From Cacconaster sp033811195 (lineage in GTDB: Bacteria; Bacteroidota; Bacteroidia; Bacteroidales; UBA932): a stretch of DNA of 26,370 nucleotides. The notes below the pieces were generated by a model, which was not told the DNA's origin, made no database searches, and worked only from the letters and a program-made list of their open reading frames with translations. The translations under genes and the position numbers were made by a program. The stretch is taken from the NCBI GenBank assembly GCA_033811195.1, contig JAPXOZ010000021.1:1-26370 (forward strand), in the 5' to 3' direction. Positions 1-8,736 of the stretch are shown here, one piece after another. Numbering within the stretch: position 1 is the stretch's first letter; the number at the start of each line of letters is the position of its first letter.

Positions 1-113
1 TGAATGGTTTCAAAAAAATTAACGTTTCGCTCGAATTTGTTACAAATTCGGTACTTGCTTGTACGTTTTGTCTTCCAATAATATCAATGAACGGACGTCT
101 CCTTTGAGGAAAC
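1..113 (-). promoter_or_regulatory. Structured untranslated leader of a gene off the left edge
   Basis: On the minus strand, the region downstream of the promoter at 120-151 contains no ATG, so at least about 113 nt of untranslated leader is predicted before any ATG-initiated gene left of the window. It holds a perfect inverted repeat at 32-50 (9-bp arms CGAATTTGT/ACAAATTCG around one base). This is enclosed by a second complementary pair, AACGT at 21-25 with ACGTT at 63-67. The layout fits a folded RNA leader or an operator. I cannot name a known riboswitch class, and the controlled gene is not visible. No ORF in this stretch looks real. Confidence 0.35.
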
Positions 114-119
114 GGGTTG

Positions 120-151
120 CAAAGATAGAGACATTTTTTTAATTGGACAAA
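120..151 (-). promoter_or_regulatory. Bacteroidota-type promoter reading leftwards out of the window
   Basis: Read on the minus strand, TTTG (148-151) is followed after 20 nt by TATCTTTG (120-127). This is an exact match to the Bacteroidota housekeeping consensus of -33 TTTG and -7 TAnnTTTG with normal spacing. Transcription would start near 113 and proceed off the left edge. It lies just beyond the 3' end of the DUF308 gene. Confidence 0.6.
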
Positions 152-160
152 AAAATGCTC

Positions 161-179
161 AAAAAAAGATTATTCTTTT
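161..179 (-). terminator. Weak possible terminator after the DUF308 gene
   Basis: On the minus strand, AAAAGA (174-179) pairs with TCTTTT (164-169) across a 4-nt loop, and the T run continues to 161. The stem is short, A/T-rich and includes the stop codon of the DUF308 gene, so it would be a weak terminator at best. Confidence 0.25.
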
Positions 180-811
180 ATTTCTTCATAGTCGACATCC
201 TCGACAAGTTCTCTGGATGGATTTACATAGCTCTCTGACAATTTTTCTTTTATCGCTTTGCGAATCCTGATTGTCGCGTAGAGTTCAAATAGACCATAAC
301 CAAAAAAACCTGCACCCAGAAGACGAAACATCAAAATCTGAGACTCGTATGGGTTGAATACCAAGAATATACCACATAGAGCCACTATACAGGGCAGTAC
401 ATACATATACCAGGGAATTGGAGCTTGTTTACGCGCAGAGATAAATGTAACAATTTCGCCGACACCGAAAATCACCAGAATTATCCCAAGCAGTACTAAC
501 AGAAATCCTACAAAGACATTGGGGATAATAATAAGTACGGCACCGAAAATGATACTTAATACAGCATTCACTATAAAGAAATGGTTCTTAACCTTATCAG
601 TGGAGCCTTGTGACCTTTCACTCTTTCTGCTACTGACGAAATAGACGATAATAGAAATACAGCCTATCAACAGGAAGAGTCCTCCAATGATACGCACTAT
701 GATATCCTTCATCGTATCGGGCCAAATAAGTAGCACAAGACCTGCTACAACCCCAACTAAAGCTCTCAAATAACCATAGCTGGGATTAAAAAAACTTTTG
801 AATGACTTCAT
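170..811 (-). CDS. DUF308 (HdeD-like) integral membrane protein
   Basis: A 213-residue inner-membrane protein of unknown function. Six hydrophobic segments can be read at about residues 14-31, 38-59, 77-97, 99-124, 132-152 and 158-181, with Gly-rich helices and paired-helix repeats typical of the DUF308/HdeD family. A basic loop (about 61-75) follows helix 2, and the C-terminal tail is charged and acidic (ELVEDVDYEEIKE). E. coli HdeD is linked to acid resistance, but that role cannot be carried over from sequence alone. The ATG start lies 23 nt after the stop of the large macroglobulin gene on the same strand, with no promoter consensus in the gap, so the two are probably co-transcribed. This would place the protein in an envelope-related operon. 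Family assignment is fairly sure; function is unknown. Confidence 0.75.
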   Translation of the reverse strand: MKSFKSFFNPSYGYLRALVGVVAGLVLLIWPDTMKDIIVRIIGGLFLLIGCISIIVYFVSSRKSERSQGSTDKVKNHFFIVNAVLSIIFGAVLIIIPNVFVGFLLVLLGIILVIFGVGEIVTFISARKQAPIPWYMYVLPCIVALCGIFLVFNPYESQILMFRLLGAGFFGYGLFELYATIRIRKAIKEKLSESYVNPSRELVEDVDYEEIKE

Positions 812-834
812 TTATCTATCCGATATTGCTTTTA

Positions 835-3800
835 TTATTTTACTTCGCACCAGCCACCCTTGACTGATGCATTTACTGTCTCATCGTACATCGCCTTGCA
901 GATGGTTGAAGGAAGATAGAACTTACCCTTGTAGGTGGCCGTTGCCCTGATAGTTATCTCCTTTGATGCCGATTTTTCAAGGTTAAAATAGGAATAAACC
1001 CTGTCATCGCGGTAATCCTGATAAAAATCAGTTGTGCGATCATTGGCAATCTCCCATCCGGAAGGGAATATCTGCGAAAGTATGAGATTGGTGTAGTTCT
1101 CAGTAGCGCTAGTGTTGGTAACACGCGCCTTAATGAGAAAGTCAGTACCTTGAGCAAGAGAGAATGGATCTACCGGAGTGCCGTTAGGCAACGTATAACT
1201 GACTGAAAGACGAAGTCCGTTGGAAAAATCTCTTTCCTGCCCCTTTGCCGGAACTCCTGTGGAACTCATTACTATATAAGTGGGAGCATCTGTCTTGTTT
1301 GTAAACTCAAAGTCTATGCTTTCACCTTTTGCAACATCCAGGGTATGGCGTACTATACATTTATCGTCCTTGAGAGTTATACTCTCTTTGCCAGCCTTTG
1401 CAGTGACATTGACACCCTCCTCAGAGTATTGTGCAGCATAAGCAGCCACCGCGTTCAGAGCCCAGGCAGTACTCTGTGTACTCATGAAGTGATTGCGGTC
1501 GTTTAAAGATTTGGAGAGAGTCTCTATGGACTTGAACGCCTCCTGCTTATTGCCTGTAAGGCGGTATGCAATAGCTGAAACGGCCTTGAATCGATCTTCA
1601 CTTTCGAATGAGTAGGAGAATCTATCGATTTTACCTGCCGGACGGTTGGATACCTTTGAGATTATATTCTTTGCAATATCACTCTTCTTATCGGCAGCAT
1701 AGGCTAGTGCAAGGAACCAACCGGACTCAGGGTTCATATTATCTACGTCGTTGCGCATGCGATTCATATCACCTCTTGGCGCAGCACCTGTAAGTGTAAG
1801 AACATAGGCAGCATATGTCCGATAAGGATAGCTCTGGGATTTAGAAGAAGCAATGTCTTTGACAAAAGAAATCATTCCGCGCTTTAGCCAAGCCGGGACT
1901 GCATATCCCTTAGCCTCAGCTTCTACCAGGTAGTGGAGAGCATAGATAGTCCCCCACGTACTTGCAGATGCATAAGAAGATGTATTGGGCCAATAAGTCA
2001 TGCCTCCATTGTTGAGAGCATAAGAGGGGATTTTTGTGATAGTCGCCTTGATATTGTTCTCACATTCACTTTTTTGTTCATCTGTTAGTGTCTGAACTGC
2101 TCCAAGATAGAGCTGAGGGAAAGCTGAAGAGACAATCTGCTCAATGCATCCGTGGGGATATCTCACCAGATACTCCAGTCGATAACCTAAATCTACAGGC
2201 GGGATGGAGCTTGCCTCTACGAATGCTGTATTGGTGCCCTGTTTACCCGCGAGTGCGAATTTCACCTTTTGGCTCTTACCGCCAGCCAGCAGAATGGTCT
2301 GAGCATTGGTAGTGAGAGGATTGGGATCCCTCACGTCGATTTCTATCTTCTCCTCTGCATTGTCTGCAGAGCATTTAGCTTTTGCAGTGAGTTTTGCTAT
2401 GCCTTCGGCAGATGATGCCTTCACTTTAAAAAATACCATCTGTTCACCCGCAGCGGAGAAGTTGAGTGTCTGGGACGAAGAGCCGGAAATATCAAGTAAA
2501 TCGTTGGTCGAGAGCGATACGGTTACTTTGCCCAGGTTGCTCTTTGTGGCAAATACTGTTATTGGAATCTCTACCTCCTCGTCGGTGCCAATAACTCTAG
2601 GAAGAGTACTCTGCACCATCAACGGTTTGGTTACGGTAACATTTTTTTCTGCAGAGCCCTGTGCCTTCCCATCAGTAGCAACCACCATTACTCTGAGATT
2701 GCCTATATATGCGGGAAGAGTGATTTCGTGGCTCTGTTTACTTCTGGATTTTATTGTATAAGGACCTAGGAAAATAGATACGGGTTTGAACCTTTCAGCC
2801 TTATTTGCGGCTGCAATCTCTTCAACCTCTCCGTCACCACCGATGGCAAACATCTGCTCCATCCTTGCACCATAAGCACCGATCACAAGATCGTAAAGGT
2901 CCCAACTACGGACTCCAAGAGCTTCCATAGCATAAAAACTATCCCATGGATTGGGAGTTTTGAATCTGGTAAGACTGAGCAATCCCTCGTCCACTAAAGC
3001 TACAACATAGCTCATAGGACGGCCATCACGCTCACTGACAGTAAATACCACTTTGCTTTCTGGACGAATCTCGTCGTCTATGCCGATCCGGGGATTAAGA
3101 TGGGTAGCATCATCCTCTACCATTATCCTTTGAATTCCGAACAGACGGATGGGAGCATCATTAACTGTGGTGTTATGAGGTTGAATCAGGGTAACCGATG
3201 CATATACGTTGGGAGTCATTCCGCTCTCAATCGGAATACGGATAGTAGTCTTAGTGTCAGAGCATGTTAACCAGAAAGTTTTTAGCACACTTTCTCCCTT
3301 CTCAATAGAGACAAGAACTCTTGCACCTGGTGCGGAAGGAATGGTGAGTTGTGCATCTTCACCTACCGTATATTTATCCTTATTCAGGGAAGTGGCAAGC
3401 CGAGTAGCCGATTCACTGCCGGCACCTGTAACCTTGTCATCACCTGTATAGACCTGTGTGACATAAGAGGTGGCGTGACCGCCTTGAGGATCTCTCACCC
3501 TGATGAAATAGTATCCTGAAGCCTCTGTAAATGACAATTGGAACGAACTTTCACCATTTACTATGGAAACTTTGAAAGTACGATATGGCTTGTTATAGGA
3601 ATCCTTGGAATAGGAGGCCAGCTCACTGCTGGAAGAACCCCACCACCAACTCCAGCCCATCCTGTACACCTCAACCTCCGCATCAACACGACCTCTTGCG
3701 GGATTGCCTTTGTAATCTACTGCTGCAAGTTTGATGGTATGCGTCTTACTCTTGTCAAGATAGGGATCACCCCAGTAATCTTCCGTTTCGGGCACACTTA

Positions 3801-6165
3801 TACCTAAATAGGTCTTATATGGTGAAATTGTAGTCGTATAGGAATCTATACTAAAATCACCACTCTTCTCAAATACCCTCGTGGTAAAAACCGCCCTCAG
3901 CATACCAGGTTGCTCACCAATTCCATCCAAACGGTAATTGAAAAAAAGTCGTCCATCCTGATCTGTCCTGCCGGGAGTAAGATTAAATGTGGCCTGATTG
4001 AAACTTCTTGAACGATCTTCAAATACGAAATTCTTATATTTGGCAAATTCCGTAACTCCACGGAAACATTCAATATCAATTCTTGTCTCAAGGTCTGCCG
4101 CTGCGGAGCCAACGAGCCATTTTACGGAAACATCGCCTTTAACTAAGTCAATAGGAACTATTTCCTTCTCATCAAGTTGGAGATCTATAAGAAGTTTGTT
4201 AGGCTTTACTGTCTCAATCCTGACACTCTTTGAATAGGTCTGACCACCGGCGGTCACATCCACCTGCCAGTGACCTGTAGGGTCAGTATCAGCCGTCTGA
4301 AATCTGAACGCATACATACCGTTAAAGCCATTGTTGTTGACAATCGAACGAATAATCTGCCCTTGAGGATTTCTCAAAACTGCTGTAACCGGGTGATCCG
4401 AGGGTAACACGCCATCGTCCAGCATCGAAACAAATGTGATATAGATGTCATCTCCTGGTCTCCAGACACCTCTCTCTCCAAAAATGTAACCTTTCTGACC
4501 GCCTGAAATAGAAGTACCGCCAACCTCAAAATTACTTACCGAAAGTGCTGTGCCATATGTGAGTTTTAGATAATTCTTGTCATTACCGCTGGTGACAACT
4601 GCCGTATGGGGCTCGTCGGAAAGCTTGATTTCAACTTTACCATCACCACTTGTGGAGCCTTCACCAATTACTTGATTGACATAATCGAACACTCTCACTT
4701 TAGCTCCTGATACTGGGGATGCATCAATAATATTTGTCACAAAGAAAGTGTATGTGCCCTTTCCGGACCCTTTTGCTATTACGGCAAGGTCGGAAGCGAG
4801 AATATTGACGTGCCTCTCATCGTAATCAATGTAAGAACCGAAATAATAATCGCTTTCATAATAATCCGACTCCTGCTCTACAAGAGGTGCCACTCCCTTG
4901 ATGCCGATACGATAAAGAGCGCCTTTCTGGACATTGATTAGGTCAGTAATATTGAGACCGTAGTTTGCCGGCCCCTTGAGCTTGGGTGATGAAGGGTCAG
5001 CCAACACTAACACGGTGTCAACCACAACTTTGGCCACACGACCAAGAATATAATTGCTCTTTTCATCAAGTCTCTCAGACTGGAGATATTGGAGCATGTT
5101 ATTTTCATAAATGCGGTGCACTCTTACCTGCACTTTAGCATAGTTTTGAGACTGGAAGAAAAGTTTGTTGCCGTTGGATGAGGGCAGCACCACACCTTTG
5201 GTCGAGAATTTCACAAAAGGTGTTTTCTGGGGAACATCAAAGGTCTGCTCCCAGTCGAAACCGAGCTGTTCACCTTTCGCGTTTTTAACAAGTTTACTGA
5301 TATTGACTGTCTGTTGTTGCACATCCTCGACAGTAGGATATATGGTAAGTTTATTCCTATCTACTAAAAATCTGAGCTTGCCCGCATTGGGGAGTTTGAC
5401 CAGATTGGCCATAACCTGTTTTTTATCGAGAGCCGATGAAAATACTATCTCATAGCGATAAGGATCGAGTAAGGGTTCTGCGCTGATGATCACAAACACC
5501 CCTTCAGCGGGAATATTGAATGACCAGGAACCCATATCATTGAATAATTCATATTTTCTATTTATGGTAAATACTGACTGCTTTTTTTCGGGAATTATAT
5601 CGTTGATGGAGAGCCTATGGACAAGACCATCTTCAGAATGCAGCCATGAAACCGGAAAGTCTCTACTTAGGCTGATACCTTTCTCTATATAATCATTGCC
5701 TACGGGATCTGAAGTGGTTATGACAATGTCTAGATGATATTTGTCCTCCACGTCAGGATAAACGGTAATCCTGCCCAGGTCATAGTGTATTGCCGGTGCC
5801 AATGTCTTGAAACAATAATTGACCTTACGGGATTTTTTGCCTACAAGCTTACCGCCATCAATCTGAATTTTGTATTCTGAATTGAATTCCAGCGGCTCGG
5901 CAAAAAACAGAGCTGCAGTACGTTCATCAATCAACGATACACTAAAGTCCCGTTTAGGAGTAATCTGAAACAGTTTCTTCAGCTCTTCAGGCGTATTATC
6001 GCCCACATTGATAACATAAGCATCAGGTACCGTGATGACAACGGGATCCGTAGTTCTGATTTCGGAAGAGACGGACAATGCATAATCGCCTTTGCCCTGA
6101 TCACAGGAAACTGCAGAAAGGAGAAGGATTGCCGTGAATGAGATAAAAGCAGTTAGTCGTTTCAT
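835..6165 (-). CDS. Alpha-2-macroglobulin family lipoprotein (YfhM-like)
   Basis: A very large (1776-residue) exported lipoprotein. The N-terminus has a short basic start, a hydrophobic stretch and a lipobox ending in Cys21 (LSAVSC), so it should be lipid-anchored in the cell envelope. Successive beta-sandwich (MG-type) domains follow. The central part (about 550-660) includes GYIFGERGVWRPGD, a hallmark of the MG2 domain of bacterial macroglobulins, then the alpha-2-macroglobulin core and an alpha-helical thioester domain. The thioester motif is intact: Gly-Cys-Ile-Glu-Gln with Cys1340 and Gln1343, in the context YPHGCIEQ. Family members trap proteases through a cleavable bait region and covalent capture by the thioester. 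E. coli YfhM is the best-studied bacterial homologue (1653 residues). The gene is divergent from pbpC, its usual genomic partner, and is followed at 23 nt by the DUF308 gene. Start ATG at 6165, about 20 nt after the predicted transcription start. The target protease is unknown. Confidence 0.92.
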   Translation of the reverse strand: MKRLTAFISFTAILLLSAVSCDQGKGDYALSVSSEIRTTDPVVITVPDAYVINVGDNTPEELKKLFQITPKRDFSVSLIDERTAALFFAEPLEFNSEYKIQIDGGKLVGKKSRKVNYCFKTLAPAIHYDLGRITVYPDVEDKYHLDIVITTSDPVGNDYIEKGISLSRDFPVSWLHSEDGLVHRLSINDIIPEKKQSVFTINRKYELFNDMGSWSFNIPAEGVFVIISAEPLLDPYRYEIVFSSALDKKQVMANLVKLPNAGKLRFLVDRNKLTIYPTVEDVQQQTVNISKLVKNAKGEQLGFDWEQTFDVPQKTPFVKFSTKGVVLPSSNGNKLFFQSQNYAKVQVRVHRIYENNMLQYLQSERLDEKSNYILGRVAKVVVDTVLVLADPSSPKLKGPANYGLNITDLINVQKGALYRIGIKGVAPLVEQESDYYESDYYFGSYIDYDERHVNILASDLAVIAKGSGKGTYTFFVTNIIDASPVSGAKVRVFDYVNQVIGEGSTSGDGKVEIKLSDEPHTAVVTSGNDKNYLKLTYGTALSVSNFEVGGTSISGGQKGYIFGERGVWRPGDDIYITFVSMLDDGVLPSDHPVTAVLRNPQGQIIRSIVNNNGFNGMYAFRFQTADTDPTGHWQVDVTAGGQTYSKSVRIETVKPNKLLIDLQLDEKEIVPIDLVKGDVSVKWLVGSAAADLETRIDIECFRGVTEFAKYKNFVFEDRSRSFNQATFNLTPGRTDQDGRLFFNYRLDGIGEQPGMLRAVFTTRVFEKSGDFSIDSYTTTISPYKTYLGISVPETEDYWGDPYLDKSKTHTIKLAAVDYKGNPARGRVDAEVEVYRMGWSWWWGSSSSELASYSKDSYNKPYRTFKVSIVNGESSFQLSFTEASGYYFIRVRDPQGGHATSYVTQVYTGDDKVTGAGSESATRLATSLNKDKYTVGEDAQLTIPSAPGARVLVSIEKGESVLKTFWLTCSDTKTTIRIPIESGMTPNVYASVTLIQPHNTTVNDAPIRLFGIQRIMVEDDATHLNPRIGIDDEIRPESKVVFTVSERDGRPMSYVVALVDEGLLSLTRFKTPNPWDSFYAMEALGVRSWDLYDLVIGAYGARMEQMFAIGGDGEVEEIAAANKAERFKPVSIFLGPYTIKSRSKQSHEITLPAYIGNLRVMVVATDGKAQGSAEKNVTVTKPLMVQSTLPRVIGTDEEVEIPITVFATKSNLGKVTVSLSTNDLLDISGSSSQTLNFSAAGEQMVFFKVKASSAEGIAKLTAKAKCSADNAEEKIEIDVRDPNPLTTNAQTILLAGGKSQKVKFALAGKQGTNTAFVEASSIPPVDLGYRLEYLVRYPHGCIEQIVSSAFPQLYLGAVQTLTDEQKSECENNIKATITKIPSYALNNGGMTYWPNTSSYASASTWGTIYALHYLVEAEAKGYAVPAWLKRGMISFVKDIASSKSQSYPYRTYAAYVLTLTGAAPRGDMNRMRNDVDNMNPESGWFLALAYAADKKSDIAKNIISKVSNRPAGKIDRFSYSFESEDRFKAVSAIAYRLTGNKQEAFKSIETLSKSLNDRNHFMSTQSTAWALNAVAAYAAQYSEEGVNVTAKAGKESITLKDDKCIVRHTLDVAKGESIDFEFTNKTDAPTYIVMSSTGVPAKGQERDFSNGLRLSVSYTLPNGTPVDPFSLAQGTDFLIKARVTNTSATENYTNLILSQIFPSGWEIANDRTTDFYQDYRDDRVYSYFNLEKSASKEITIRATATYKGKFYLPSTICKAMYDETVNASVKGGWCEVK

Positions 6166-6183
6166 AATTTTTCGGTTAATTGT

Positions 6184-6199
6184 TATATTTGCAAATATA
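6184..6199. promoter_or_regulatory. Palindromic double -7 element of the divergent macroglobulin/pbpC promoters
   Basis: TATATTTGCAAATATA is a perfect 16-bp palindrome. Each half is an exact TAnnTTTG -7 box, one per strand, abutting back to back. Predicted starts about 7 nt beyond each box give leaders of roughly 24 nt for pbpC (start 6222) and 20 nt for the macroglobulin gene (start 6165). Neither direction has a good -33 TTTG at 19-21 nt, so an activator may be needed, or the palindrome may itself be an operator. Confidence 0.55.
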
Positions 6200-6221
6200 C
6201 TGAAAATAAGTCTGCTTTCTG

Positions 6222-8528
6222 ATGGACAAAAGCAAAAAGAAAAAAATAACTATAGCACTCTGCTGCGCCGCACTCCTTGCGGCGCTTGTTATTATCTACT
6301 TCCCCCGTCAAATTTTCCACAAACCGGTAAGTGCATTGCTCGAAAGCTCAGACGGCAGGTTACTGGGAGCCAGAATAGCATCTGATGGACAGTGGCGCTT
6401 TCCACAGATTGACACTGTACCCGACAAATTTGCTCGTGCTATCATCACATACGAAGATAAACGGTTCAGATACCACTTGGGCATTGACCCCCTAGCCATC
6501 GGAAGAGCAGTTGTTCTGAATATTCGAGAACGTGAAATCCGCAGTGGCGCTAGCACCATCACGATGCAAACCATACGCTTGAGCAGAGGAAACCGCCCCC
6601 GAACAATTGGAGAAAAAATTATCGAAATGTTTCTGGCGGTGAGACTTGAACTACGCTATTCCAAAACTAAAATTCTGGCGATGTATGCATCCAATGCTCC
6701 CTTTGGGGGAAATGTGGTGGGGCTTGAAGCAGCCTCTTGGCGCTATTTCGGCCGGCCGGCCGTAGAACTCTCCTGGGCAGAAAGCGCCATGCTTGCAGTG
6801 CTCCCCAATTCTCCCGCACTTATCCATCCAGGGAAAAACCGTGCCATTCTCCTCGAAAAGAGGAATCATCTGCTTGACAAAATGGCCTCCAAGGGCATAA
6901 TAGATGCTACCGAATGTATGCTCTCCAAAGAGGAGCCATTGCCTGACAAGCCCTATCCTATGCCCGACATTGCATACCACTACCTGGAAACTCTTCGCAA
7001 AGAGGGAGGTGACCGTCGGTATACCAGCTGTATTGACAAAGGGCTCCAGGAGCGCACCGAGGAAATTCTTCGCCGTCATATCGAACTCTTCGAGAGCAAT
7101 CAGGTCTATAATATCGCAACCCTAGTGATGGATGTAGTCACCGGAAGTATCGTCACTTACTGCGGTAATCTAAGCCCCGAAGTAAGCGGTGCTGTGCATG
7201 GCAGAGCAGTGGATGTGATACAGGCATTGCGAAGCAGCGGCAGCACACTAAAGCCTTTCCTCTACGCTGCGATGCTCGATGATGGGGAGATCCTCCCGAC
7301 TATGCTCGTACCGGACATTCCCTCCCACTATAAGGATTTTACTCCAAGCAACTACAACCATACTTTTGACGGTGCAGTACCTGCGAACAGTATCATTAGG
7401 CGCTCGCTCAACGTACCCTCAGTAAGGCTGTTGCAGGAGTATGGAGTGGAGAAGTTCCTTCTGCTTCTCAAAGAGTTGGGGTTTACTACGATCAATCGTA
7501 GTGCCGAAGACTACGGCCTGTCACTAATTCTCGGAGGTGCGGAGATACGACTCATTGATCTGGTGCAAGCCTACCGCGATATGGCGGCCACTCTAGTAGA
7601 GTCTACAGAAAGCAATTCCCCTCTCTCTCCTGGAGCGATATGGTGCACTTTCGACGTCCTTACCGGAGTCAGCAGACCTGAAGAGGAAGGGAGTTGGGAA
7701 AGCTTCAGTTCCTCAAGAACAGTAGCTTGGAAAACCGGTACCAGTTATGGTAATAGGGATGCCTGGAGCGTCGGTATTACACCTGAATATGTTGTGGGAG
7801 TCTGGGTAGGCAACTGCAATGGAGAAGGACGCCCCAACCTTACCGGTATAGGATATGCAGCACCGATTATGTTTGAAATACTCTCTATCCTACCGCCCAC
7901 AAGATGGTTTGAACCTCCGATACTTGACCTTGAGGAGGTTGCTGTTTGTCCCCTTAGCGGACATCCGGTATCCGACATCTGCTGTATTGGCACCGGTCTT
8001 ACTCCCGATACGCTTTTGGTGCCTCCGCATGAGCATAAACCCGATATCTGCCCCTACCACCATCTGATCCACCTGAGTGAGGACCAGAGATATATTGTCA
8101 ACAGCGACTGTTATAGCACCGCTAAAATGGTGACCCGATCGTGGTTTGTACTACCTCCCTCGCAGGAATGGTACTATATGACTACACATCCGGAGTACCG
8201 CAAACTGCCACCGCACCACCCCGATTTTGCATCCGGTGGAAGCGCATCCCGCGGCAATATTGTGGAAATTATCTATCCGCAGAATGGCATGACTCTGGCA
8301 GCACCTCTCTCCCTCGACGGAAAAAGTCAGGGGGTAGTTTTCTCAGCGGCACATGCCAGCCCATCAGCTACCCTCTACTGGCACATTGACGACCGTTATA
8401 TCGGCTCCACTTCAAGCAACCAACACAAGATGCTGATACTCCCTGAGCCCGGGCATCATCGCCTAGTAGTGACCGACACTAACGGTAACAGCGCTTACGT
8501 CTGGTTTGAGGGGGCACAAGCCAATTGA
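6222..8528 (+). CDS. pbpC: Penicillin-binding protein 1C (bifunctional peptidoglycan synthase)
   Basis: A class A penicillin-binding protein of 768 residues, close to E. coli PbpC (770). After a Lys-rich cytoplasmic start there is one membrane anchor (about 9-27). The GT51 glycosyltransferase domain follows, with EDKRFRYHLG (catalytic Glu78), the STITMQ motif at 111-116, a Glu in KIIEMFLAVRLE near 135 and SKTKILAMY at 147-155. The transpeptidase domain shows S341-T-L-K344, S395-L-N397 and K504-T-G506, so the penicillin-binding triad is complete. The last 80 or so residues resemble the PBP1C C-terminal beta domain. It should polymerise and cross-link peptidoglycan at the outer face of the inner membrane. 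It is divergent from the macroglobulin gene; this pair recurs in many Gram-negative bacteria and is thought to repair and defend the envelope. ATG at 6222 has no clear Shine-Dalgarno site, which is normal in this phylum. Confidence 0.95.
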   Translation: MDKSKKKKITIALCCAALLAALVIIYFPRQIFHKPVSALLESSDGRLLGARIASDGQWRFPQIDTVPDKFARAIITYEDKRFRYHLGIDPLAIGRAVVLNIREREIRSGASTITMQTIRLSRGNRPRTIGEKIIEMFLAVRLELRYSKTKILAMYASNAPFGGNVVGLEAASWRYFGRPAVELSWAESAMLAVLPNSPALIHPGKNRAILLEKRNHLLDKMASKGIIDATECMLSKEEPLPDKPYPMPDIAYHYLETLRKEGGDRRYTSCIDKGLQERTEEILRRHIELFESNQVYNIATLVMDVVTGSIVTYCGNLSPEVSGAVHGRAVDVIQALRSSGSTLKPFLYAAMLDDGEILPTMLVPDIPSHYKDFTPSNYNHTFDGAVPANSIIRRSLNVPSVRLLQEYGVEKFLLLLKELGFTTINRSAEDYGLSLILGGAEIRLIDLVQAYRDMAATLVESTESNSPLSPGAIWCTFDVLTGVSRPEEEGSWESFSSSRTVAWKTGTSYGNRDAWSVGITPEYVVGVWVGNCNGEGRPNLTGIGYAAPIMFEILSILPPTRWFEPPILDLEEVAVCPLSGHPVSDICCIGTGLTPDTLLVPPHEHKPDICPYHHLIHLSEDQRYIVNSDCYSTAKMVTRSWFVLPPSQEWYYMTTHPEYRKLPPHHPDFASGGSASRGNIVEIIYPQNGMTLAAPLSLDGKSQGVVFSAAHASPSATLYWHIDDRYIGSTSSNQHKMLILPEPGHHRLVVTDTNGNSAYVWFEGAQAN

Positions 8529-8547
8529 AAGAGCCATTTTTCTATTA

Positions 8548-8581
8548 TTTGTTGAAAAATCCGAAAGAATGTATATATTTG
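8548..8581 (+). promoter_or_regulatory. Promoter of tRNA-His
   Basis: TATATTTG at 8574-8581 matches TAnnTTTG. GTTG at 8551-8554 lies 19 nt upstream, with an alternative TTTG at 8548-8551 at 22 nt. Transcription would start near 8588, about 18 nt before the mature tRNA. The site lies just after the end of pbpC. Confidence 0.6.
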
Positions 8582-8602
8582 CAGTTCCTTACAGTAAGGA
8601 AA

Positions 8603-8674
<72 letters not shown>

Positions 8675-8680
<6 letters not shown>

Positions 8681-8725
8681 CAAAAGAGAAAAGCACCGTA
8701 ATGGTGCTTTTCTCTTTTGGGTGGA
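8675..8725. terminator. Bidirectional hairpin between tRNA-His and a lipoprotein gene
   Basis: A perfect inverted repeat with 23-bp arms (8675-8697 and 8703-8725) surrounds the loop GTAAT. Its core, AAAAGCACC/GGTGCTTTT followed by TCTCTTTT, is a normal intrinsic terminator that works in either direction for the converging tRNA-His and the lipoprotein gene ending at 8737. The outer part extends into the last six bases of the tRNA gene (8675-8680). Confidence 0.8.
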
Positions 8726-8736
8726 TCGCTTTGCTC

